A DNA stretch of 11,522 nucleotides from Flavobacteriaceae bacterium (GTDB lineage: Bacteria > Bacteroidota > Bacteroidia > Flavobacteriales > Flavobacteriaceae): positions 1 to 11,522 of the forward strand of contig JABDLH010000107.1 of the NCBI GenBank assembly GCA_013003145.1, read 5' to 3'. The position numbers and the translations under genes are program-made. Positions 6,603 through 11,522 of this stretch are shown here, piece after piece (the stretch's first letter is position 1; each line of letters starts with the position of its first letter). The notes beneath the pieces are model-generated. The model made no database searches, was not told where the DNA came from, and was given only the letters and a program-made list of their open reading frames with translations.

Positions 6603-7147
6603 GAATATACCTGCTTACCGGGCTCGCGATCTGCTTGTTAATGAGTTGCGGGGAAGCTGAACCCAGGAAACCCGTCAAGGTTAAATCCGGGAGTTTTATG
6701 AAAACCTCGGTTGAACGAAATAAAGACCTTTTGTCCCAGGAAGAAGCCCGGATTCGGGCGATCATCGCTAAAGACAGCCTTAACACCTACCTCTCCAGCG
6801 CCAGTGGTTCGTGGTATCGTTACCTGGTGAAGAATGAGCAGGATGATTACCTGCCGCAACCGGATGACCTGGTCTACTTAACCTATGATATGATGACACT
6901 GGATAACGATACCCTCTATTCCCATGACGAGGTGGGCACCGTATTATACCGTGTAGACAAACAGGAATTATTCCCCGGGTTAAGACATAGTGTGAAGCTT
7001 CTGAAACAAGGAGAGAGTGCTATCTTCCTCTACCCTTCCTCACAGGGTTACGGGTACATCGGGGATAAAAATAAGATCGGTCCAAATGTCCCTTTAAAAA
7101 TACAATTGACCATTTTAGACATCGAGAAACAAAACGACAGTATATAA
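6599..7147 (+). CDS. gldI: Gliding-motility lipoprotein GldI, FKBP-type fold
   Basis: GldI is a lipoprotein required for gliding in Flavobacterium johnsoniae and related to FKBP prolyl isomerases; it is thought to help fold gliding/type IX secretion components in the periplasm. This 182-residue protein has a lipoprotein signal ending in LMSC (Cys17), a helical charged linker (35-65), and an FKBP-like domain from about 70 to 177 (VYLTYDMMTLDNDTLY, LFPGLRHSVKLLKQGESAIFLYPSSQGYGY, IGPNVPLKIQLTILDI). A hand alignment with human FKBP12 suggests that Tyr26, Asp37 and Trp59 are replaced by L94, Y107 and L128, while Tyr82 is kept as Y151. It overlaps the DHH gene by 4 bases and is followed within 14 bases by another isomerase lipoprotein. 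A plain FKBP-like lipoprotein is the alternative call. Confidence 0.88.
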   Translation: MRIYLLTGLAICLLMSCGEAEPRKPVKVKSGSFMKTSVERNKDLLSQEEARIRAIIAKDSLNTYLSSASGSWYRYLVKNEQDDYLPQPDDLVYLTYDMMTLDNDTLYSHDEVGTVLYRVDKQELFPGLRHSVKLLKQGESAIFLYPSSQGYGYIGDKNKIGPNVPLKIQLTILDIEKQNDSI

Positions 7148-7161
7148 ATTAATTGCAATCC

Positions 7162-8271
7162 ATGAAAAACGCTATTTATTTCTTATTTCTATTTACCGCT
7201 ATCCTTTCGAGTTGTAAATCCAGCCAGCACGCAGACCTGGGTGACGGAATCTTTGCCGATATTGAGACAAGCGAAGGTGATATTATCATCAGGCTGGAAT
7301 ACGACAAGACACCGGTGACGGTGGCTAACTTTGTTTCCCTGGCTGAAGGCACTAATCCTTTCGTCAGTGACGAATACAAAGAGAAGAAGTACTATGACGG
7401 GGTGACCTTCCACAGGGTGATCAAAGATTTTATGATACAAACCGGAGATCCTACTGCAAGCGGTAACGGTAATCCCGGCTACAAGTTCAAGAACGAAATA
7501 CACGACTCCCTATCGCACAATAAAGCAGGCATCCTATCCATGGCCAATGCAGGTCCCGGTACCAATGGCAGCCAGTTCTTCATTACCCATAAGGAGACGC
7601 CTTGGTTAGATGGCAGGCATACCGTTTTCGGAGAAGTTGTAGAAGGTATGGGGGTAGTTGATACCATAGCACAGGTTAAAACAGGCGATAAGGACAAACC
7701 GGTGAAAGACGTTGTGATGAACAAGGTAGAGATCATCCGCAACGGTAAGGCAGCCAAAAAATTTGATGCCGTAAAGGTCATGTCTGATTATTTCGCAGAA
7801 GAAGAGGCAAAAGTGGCCGCTGCACAGAAAGTAAGAACAGATTTTATCGCGACGACTGCAGAACAAAGAGCGAAAGCTGATTCCCTGCCTTCCGGTCTAA
7901 AGATCTTACGCCTTGAAGAAGGCAGTGGTGAAAAACCGGCAATAGGCAAACAGGTATTAGTGGATTACGCCGGGTGGCTGACAGACGGAACGCTGTTTGA
8001 TACCAGCGAGGCTGAAATCGCACAAAAATTCGGGCAATTTGAAAAGATCAACCAAATGCACCGCGGTAACCTCAGTCCTGTCCCTATGGATTACAGCCCT
8101 GATTCCAGGCTGGTGGCCGGGTTCAAGGAAGGGCTGCTCTCCATGAAGATCGGCGATAAGGTGCGGCTTTTTATACCCCCACACCTTGGTTATGGTGCTC
8201 AAGGCGGCGGACCCATCCCGCCCAATGCAGAACTGGTCTTTGATATAGAGATCTTAAAAGCCGCGGAATAA
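7162..8271 (+). CDS. Cyclophilin-FKBP dual-domain peptidyl-prolyl isomerase lipoprotein
   Basis: A 369-residue fusion of two unrelated prolyl-isomerase folds. It begins with a lipoprotein signal (lipobox LSSC, Cys18). The cyclophilin domain spans about 30-195 and keeps the catalytic set by comparison with human CypA: R85, F90, M91 and Q93 in FHRVIKDFMIQTGDP, A128, NGSQFFIT with F140, and W148/H153 in WLDGRHTVFG. A charged helical linker (200-240) leads to an FKBP domain (245-369) with VDYAGWLTDGTLFD (Y269, D280), GFKEG with F321 in place of the FKBP12 Trp59, and HLGYGAQGGGPIPPNAELVFDIEIL (Y344). About 35 residues are inserted after the FDTS segment. A TTG at 7153 is in frame, but the ATG at 7162 gives the better signal peptide. 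It is last in the operon with gldI and is followed by a strong terminator. Likely tethered in the periplasm or on the membrane as a foldase. Confidence 0.93.
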   Translation: MKNAIYFLFLFTAILSSCKSSQHADLGDGIFADIETSEGDIIIRLEYDKTPVTVANFVSLAEGTNPFVSDEYKEKKYYDGVTFHRVIKDFMIQTGDPTASGNGNPGYKFKNEIHDSLSHNKAGILSMANAGPGTNGSQFFITHKETPWLDGRHTVFGEVVEGMGVVDTIAQVKTGDKDKPVKDVVMNKVEIIRNGKAAKKFDAVKVMSDYFAEEEAKVAAAQKVRTDFIATTAEQRAKADSLPSGLKILRLEEGSGEKPAIGKQVLVDYAGWLTDGTLFDTSEAEIAQKFGQFEKINQMHRGNLSPVPMDYSPDSRLVAGFKEGLLSMKIGDKVRLFIPPHLGYGAQGGGPIPPNAELVFDIEILKAAE

Positions 8272-8295
8272 TTACAGATAGAATAAGCACAAATA

Positions 8296-8320
8296 AACCC
8301 CCTTCTTAAGGGGGTTTTTT
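8296..8320 (+). terminator. Intrinsic terminator of the DHH-gldI-isomerase operon
   Basis: Inverted repeat AACCCCCTT / AAGGGGGTT with loop CTT, followed by further Ts (a run of six in all). It lies 24 bases after the isomerase stop and separates that operon from the acidic lipoprotein gene. Confidence 0.9.
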
Positions 8321-8403
8321 AATGGAGGGCAGTCCGGGAATTATCCCCTTTTATACGATCAAAAATAGACGTTAAGGGATTCATAAAAACTGGACTACAT
8401 GGT

Positions 8404-8411
8404 TATATTCG
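8404..8411 (+). promoter_or_regulatory. Weak candidate -7 element for the acidic lipoprotein
   Basis: TATATTCG has one mismatch to TAnnTTTG and sits 21 bases before the ATG at 8433. No TTG is found at the expected distance upstream. The preceding terminator at 8296-8320 means a promoter must lie somewhere in 8321-8432, and this is the best match seen. Confidence 0.3.
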
Positions 8412-8432
8412 GGCATCAAATCGACTTACTCC

Positions 8433-9761
8433 ATGCACACACATAAACTTCTCCCACTGGCCTTTATCTCCCTGTTATTCTTCTCGTGTACAGATGATTC
8501 CCTGGAAGATATTCTTGAAATCAAAGCACAGGCCGACCCTACTAAGACTGTCAATATTATCACCCTTGATTTTAATGATCTCAGCGGGGGACACAGTGTC
8601 TCTGCCATCGGGAAAGATGGCTGTAAAGGTGAAATTACTGTAAACGCCTATAACCCCGGTATGCCGGGCCATAACAGCTGCCTCAGTTTTGATTCATCCT
8701 TGCCGAACCCGGGTAATGAAGACCTGGGCACCCCCAACCAGCTGTATGGAGGTCCCGGTAAGTCTGAACAGGGCGAGGAACCCAGTAACGATATCCCTTT
8801 GGGTACGGTCTTGGTTATTACTGAAAATTCTACCCTTACAGAACCCCTTGTAAGCACTGCAGAGGGCACCAAGTTCGTCTTCAGTTTTAAAAATTACGGG
8901 GAGGGATCGGCTACGGTATACGGTTTTGACATGCTGGATCTAAACAAGGAAGACGCTAATGCAATACCGGCACGAGTCTCTCTTTACGATGAACAGGAGC
9001 AAGTGGTACAGGAAGTGATCATACCTTTTGCCAATGATAATGCCAAGCAATATGTGAACCTGGGAGCCATGCCGGGGGTAGTCAGGATGGAAATCGAGAT
9101 GAATAATAAAGGGGCTATTGACAACCTGAGGGTCAGCTGCCTGGAAGGCACCTCAACCTACACTCCACCATCCACCGAAGAGGAGACAACGGAAGAAGAG
9201 CCCACAGGTAACGAGGGTGAGGAGAACGAAAATGAAGGGGAAGAACCTACCGGCAACGAAGGCGAAGAGAACGAAAACGACGGGGAAGAACCTACTGGAA
9301 ACGAAGGCGAGGAGACCGAAAACGATGGGGAAGAACCTACTGGAAACGATGGCGAGGAGACCGAGAATGATGGGGAGGAAAACGATAACGACGAAGAAGA
9401 GGAGGAAGAACAGGAAGAGGACAACTCCGACGAGAACAATGATGAGGACGATGAAGATGAGGGTGAGGATGATGATGATGATGATGAGGATGAAGATGAA
9501 GATGAGGAGGACGAAGACGAAGACGATGACGATGACGAGGATGATGAAGATGAGGAGGACGATGACGACGAGGATGATGATGAGGATGACGATGATGATG
9601 ACGAGGACGATGATGATGAGGACGAAGGGGACGATGATAAGATTGGGAATGGACACCGTGATGGAAACAATGGGAACCATAATGGAAATGGTCACCAGCA
9701 GGGAAACAACGGGAACAATAATGGAAACGGACACCAGGGTGATAAAAAGCCTAGGAGCTAA
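8433..9761 (+). CDS. Extremely acidic repeat-containing lipoprotein
   Basis: A 442-residue protein that I do not recognise as a named family. Architecture in order: lipoprotein signal with lipobox FFSC (Cys19); an N-terminal domain of about 200 residues (40-236) rich in beta-like strands, starting ITLDFNDLSGGHSV and ending GAIDNLRVSC, a pattern typical of jelly-roll carbohydrate- or surface-binding modules, containing Cys64, Cys83 and Cys236; four 15-residue repeats EEPTGN-x-GEE-x-EN-x-G (255-314); an Asp/Glu block at 320-402 with 76 acidic residues of 83, including 54 in a row (345-398); then an Asn/Gly/His tail with a 13-residue period around GNGH (405, 418, 431), ending KKPRS. Probably cell-surface or periplasmic. 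Divalent-cation binding by the acidic block is an inference. Monocistronic, bounded by terminators. Confidence 0.85.
   Translation: MHTHKLLPLAFISLLFFSCTDDSLEDILEIKAQADPTKTVNIITLDFNDLSGGHSVSAIGKDGCKGEITVNAYNPGMPGHNSCLSFDSSLPNPGNEDLGTPNQLYGGPGKSEQGEEPSNDIPLGTVLVITENSTLTEPLVSTAEGTKFVFSFKNYGEGSATVYGFDMLDLNKEDANAIPARVSLYDEQEQVVQEVIIPFANDNAKQYVNLGAMPGVVRMEIEMNNKGAIDNLRVSCLEGTSTYTPPSTEEETTEEEPTGNEGEENENEGEEPTGNEGEENENDGEEPTGNEGEETENDGEEPTGNDGEETENDGEENDNDEEEEEEQEEDNSDENNDEDDEDEGEDDDDDDEDEDEDEEDEDEDDDDDEDDEDEEDDDDEDDDEDDDDDDEDDDDEDEGDDDKIGNGHRDGNNGNHNGNGHQQGNNGNNNGNGHQGDKKPRS
9195..9374 (+). repeat. Four tandem 45-bp repeats inside the acidic lipoprotein gene
   Basis: Codons 255-314 form four exact-length units of 45 bp, each encoding EEPTGN(E/D)GEE(N/T)EN(E/D)G. 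Units differ by synonymous and a few non-synonymous changes, so they were duplicated and then diverged. A partial fifth start (EEND) leads into the acidic block. Confidence 0.9.
9390..9638 (+). repeat. GAN-codon low-complexity tract (Asp/Glu block)
   Basis: Almost every codon is GAT, GAC, GAA or GAG, giving 76 acidic residues among 83. Asp and Glu codons are intermixed in both third-base forms rather than being one perfect trinucleotide repeat. Long open frames on the opposite strand (Ser-only or Ile/Val-rich) are by-products of this tract. Confidence 0.9.
9645..9743 (+). repeat. 39-bp imperfect repeats encoding the GNGH tail
   Basis: Three units with 39-bp period encode GNGH(R/Q)xGNNGN(H/N)N; the third is cut short at GNGHQGD. 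Four His residues (408, 416, 421, 434) lie in this tail. Confidence 0.8.
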
Positions 9762-9810
9762 TAACAGAATTCAGCTGCTGTAGCAATTTTGAAATTCACA
9801 CTAGGCATAA

Positions 9811-9840
9811 AAAAAACCCGGGATATACACCCGGGTTTTT
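9811..9840. terminator. Bidirectional terminator between convergent genes
   Basis: Inverted repeat AAAAACCCGGG / CCCGGGTTTTT with loop ATATACA. It has A-runs before and T-runs after on both strands, so it can end transcription of the acidic lipoprotein (stop at 9761) and of the convergent CBS gene (stop at 9858). Confidence 0.88.
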
Positions 9841-9857
9841 ATTTTAATAAGGAAAAG

Positions 9858-10319
9858 TTATTTCCAATTTTGTGATTTTAGCTTTACAGTGGCTTTTAAG
9901 ATATCCTTCTGTGATATCTGGCCTGCCAGTTTCCCATCTTCCAAAATAGGAAAGCGCCTTCTCTTGGTCTCCAGGAACTTCTTGGCCGCATCAAAAATAT
10001 TCATGTTGCCATCGATGGTCTCTACATCCTGCACCATGTGCTGTGAAACCTTGTCATTGTCCAGTGGCATGTTGTAATACCTGCTTTCGCTGATGTGCTT
10101 GATGCAGTCTCCTTCGGAGATGATACCTACCAGCTCATTCTTATCATTGACCACCGGTCCCCCGGAAATTTTATACCTGATCAGCTTCTGTATAACTTCT
10201 TCTACGGATTGTTCAGGGTTAAACGTAATCAGCTTGCGCGTCATATAATCACTAACCTTTAAGGGAACATCCGCTTCTTGCAAGGGCTGTCTTCGCCCCA
10301 TAAAACTCTTTATACCCAT
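9858..10319 (-). CDS. CBS-domain pair protein
   Basis: A 153-residue soluble protein made almost entirely of two CBS motifs: the first at about 22-75 (VSDYMTRKLITFNPEQSVEEVIQ, ISGGPVVNDKNELVGIISEGD), the second at about 90-145 (VSQHMVQDVETIDGNMNIFDAA, RRRFPILEDGKLAGQISQKDIL). CBS pairs bind adenosine nucleotides or related ligands and act as energy or ligand sensors, usually by controlling a partner; no partner or output domain is fused here. The ending GxISxxDIL is the usual nucleotide-binding motif. It is a single gene, convergent with the acidic lipoprotein and downstream of the pepD-like gene on the same strand after a 109-base gap with its own possible promoter. Its regulated target is not evident. 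Confidence 0.92.
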   Translation of the reverse strand: MGIKSFMGRRQPLQEADVPLKVSDYMTRKLITFNPEQSVEEVIQKLIRYKISGGPVVNDKNELVGIISEGDCIKHISESRYYNMPLDNDKVSQHMVQDVETIDGNMNIFDAAKKFLETKRRRFPILEDGKLAGQISQKDILKATVKLKSQNWK

Positions 10320-10341
10320 AATACCGCGATTTGTTGTCTAT

Positions 10342-10373
10342 TAAATATACTGAATTCCAGAGACTTTATTCAA
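10342..10373 (-). promoter_or_regulatory. Candidate promoter of the CBS gene
   Basis: On the minus strand, TTG at 10373-10371 and TATATTTA at 10349-10342 (one mismatch to TAnnTTTG) are separated by 21 bases. The -7 box ends 22 bases before the ATG at 10319. It suggests the CBS gene is transcribed independently of the dipeptidase gene. Confidence 0.45.
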
Positions 10374-10428
10374 TATTTGACATTAAATCGACTGACATGC
10401 ATAAGGGGTATACTAAGAGCAGGAATCC

Positions 10429-11522
10429 TTATTTTTTAGGGATATGCCGTAAAATATCGAGAAGAAACATCCAGAATTTTTTTACGCTTGCAATATGAAC
10501 CCTTTCATCCGGAGAATGTGCTCCCCGTATTGTCGGGCCAAAACTTATCATATCCAATTCCGGGAAAGTATTTCCAATGATCCCACATTCTAAGCCTGCG
10601 TGGCATGCAACTACCCGGGGCTGCTCTTCGAACAGGGCGGTGTATCGTTCCTCCAGGACTTTAAGTATTTTAGAATTGGGGTCAGGCGTCCAGCCGGGGT
10701 ACTCCCCGCTAAAACTTACCTTACAACCCCCTAATTCAAAAACTGATTTCAGGCTGTCAGCCAACACCATCTTTACAGATTCTACGGACGATCGCGTCAG
10801 GCAGCCTATTTCCAGCCTGCCCTCGCTCACTGTAATCCGCGCTATATTGTTCGAGCTTTCCACCAGCCCATCAAAGGCTGCACTCATGGTATACACCCCG
10901 TTATGGGCTGCAGAGATCATCTTCAGAAGTTTATCCTGTGATTCCCGGTCCATGACCAGGACCGGGCCGGGAACCTGGGAACTCTCTAACTTCAGACCTG
11001 GTTCAGTAAGATTAAGTTCAGCCGTGATCTCATCGGAAATGGCTTCCAAACGGGATTGCAGCTGTTCTGTCCTTGCAGCCGGTACCGCGATAATTGCTTT
11101 ACTTTCTCGCGGGATAGCATTCCTGAGACCTCCACCGTGAATGCTGTTGATCCGTATTTCCAGGCTTTCCGACAGCCCTGCCAGCAGCCTGTTCATAATT
11201 TTATTGGCATTTCCCAAACCTTTATCGATGTCCATGCCACTATGACCGCCCTGTAAACCACGGACCACTAATTGAAAGGTCTTGTGATCATCCGAAGGTT
11301 CCTCTTCCACGTAATCGCGATGTGCAGTAATATCCACTCCTCCCGCGCATCCTATATCAATCTCATCATCTTCTTCCGTGTCCAGGTTCAGCAATATTTC
11401 TCCTTCAAGGGTGCCCTTTTCCAATCCTTTTGCACCTGTCATCCCCGTCTCTTCATCAATAGTAAATAAAGCTTCAAGCGGGGGGTGTGGTATATCTGTA
11501 CTCTCTAACAACGCCATAATGG
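10429..11522 (-). CDS. pepD: Aminoacyl-histidine dipeptidase, M20 family (N-terminus outside window)
   Basis: The C-terminal 363 residues of a metallopeptidase of the PepD type (Xaa-His dipeptidase, about 480 residues in E. coli), which hydrolyses dipeptides such as carnosine-like substrates in the cytoplasm. Visible hallmarks: TIDEETGMTGAKGL, with the M20 catalytic Glu in the EE pair; LNLDTEEDDEIDIGCAGG; RGLQGGHSGMDI at the start of the dimerisation lid; INSIHGGGLRNAIPRES; CHAGLECGII; and the C-terminal metal-ligand segment FGPTIRGAHSPDERV. The frame continues upstream of the ATG at 11519-11517 to the window edge, and the first metal-binding motifs are missing, so this ATG is internal and the gene is cut by the window, not broken. 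A weak imperfect stem lies just after the stop but no clear terminator. Confidence 0.93.
   Translation of the reverse strand, partial: IMALLESTDIPHPPLEALFTIDEETGMTGAKGLEKGTLEGEILLNLDTEEDDEIDIGCAGGVDITAHRDYVEEEPSDDHKTFQLVVRGLQGGHSGMDIDKGLGNANKIMNRLLAGLSESLEIRINSIHGGGLRNAIPRESKAIIAVPAARTEQLQSRLEAISDEITAELNLTEPGLKLESSQVPGPVLVMDRESQDKLLKMISAAHNGVYTMSAAFDGLVESSNNIARITVSEGRLEIGCLTRSSVESVKMVLADSLKSVFELGGCKVSFSGEYPGWTPDPNSKILKVLEERYTALFEEQPRVVACHAGLECGIIGNTFPELDMISFGPTIRGAHSPDERVHIASVKKFWMFLLDILRHIPKK

Noticed and set aside
7153..7161. TTG start for the cyclophilin-FKBP gene
   Set aside because: The ATG at 7162 gives a canonical MKN-type lipoprotein signal; the TTG adds only three residues.
8360..8367. 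Minus-strand TATTTTTG box between the isomerase and acidic lipoprotein genes
   Set aside because: It matches the -7 consensus but has no TTG at a suitable distance and no minus-strand gene to serve; likely chance in AT-rich sequence.
9153..9734. Long minus-strand frames rich in Ser or in Ile/Val, and a plus-strand Met/Arg/Thr-rich frame at 9217-9783
   Set aside because: All are alternative-frame readings of the GAN-codon tract; composition and lack of motifs mark them as artefacts.
9195..9743. CRISPR-like or satellite array
   Set aside because: The repeats keep the reading frame, lack unique spacers and encode a continuous protein.
10385..10440. Terminator after the dipeptidase gene
   Set aside because: Only a 6-bp stem with a loop of about 20 bases is seen, and its T-run is on the wrong strand.

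Overview
The window looks like a chromosomal segment of a member of the Bacteroidota, most likely a marine Flavobacteriaceae. The grounds are a gldI gliding-motility gene, several proteins with lipoprotein signals ending in a Cys, promoters of the Bacteroidota type (-33 TTG and -7 TAnnTTTG instead of E. coli -35/-10 boxes), weak Shine-Dalgarno sequences, and proteins that read as flavobacterial versions of RecF, MutL and Ndk. Base composition is moderate. I see no transposase, phage gene, integrase, tRNA, rRNA or CRISPR array.

Layout from left to right. Positions 1-3035, minus strand: a tight cluster transcribed leftwards, TPR membrane protein -> ribH -> small membrane protein -> mutL. mutL runs off the left edge, and two of its junctions are one-base TAATG stop/start overlaps. 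Positions 3036-3150: a divergent intergenic region with a clear minus-strand promoter. Positions 3151-4950, plus strand: recF -> lipocalin-like lipoprotein -> DUF721/DciA-like protein, a replication/repair cluster. A terminator at 4949-4976 separates it from the convergent ndk (5010-5429, minus). ndk is divergent from the operon at 5583-8271, plus: DHH-family phosphoesterase (NrnA-like) -> gldI -> a cyclophilin-FKBP double prolyl isomerase, closed by a strong terminator at 8296-8320. Positions 8433-9761, plus: a lone lipoprotein with a beta-type N-terminal domain, four 15-residue repeats, an uninterrupted Asp/Glu block and an Asn/Gly/His tail. A bidirectional terminator separates it from a convergent CBS-pair protein (9858-10319, minus). 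At the right edge is the C-terminal three quarters of an M20-family aminoacyl-histidine dipeptidase (PepD-like), whose start lies outside the window.

How the genes fit together: most are housekeeping (mismatch repair, riboflavin synthesis, recombinational repair, helicase-loading candidate, nucleotide balance, nanoRNA/pAp turnover, dipeptide use). gldI and the cyclophilin-FKBP gene form a probable periplasmic protein-folding pair anchored as lipoproteins. No stretch over 300 bases lacks a gene. I found no convincing new multi-gene system. The best candidates for a second look are the extremely acidic, repeat-built lipoprotein, the double isomerase next to a GldI that appears to have lost FKBP active-site residues, the altered MutL endonuclease motif, and the probable near-leaderless start of the DHH gene.
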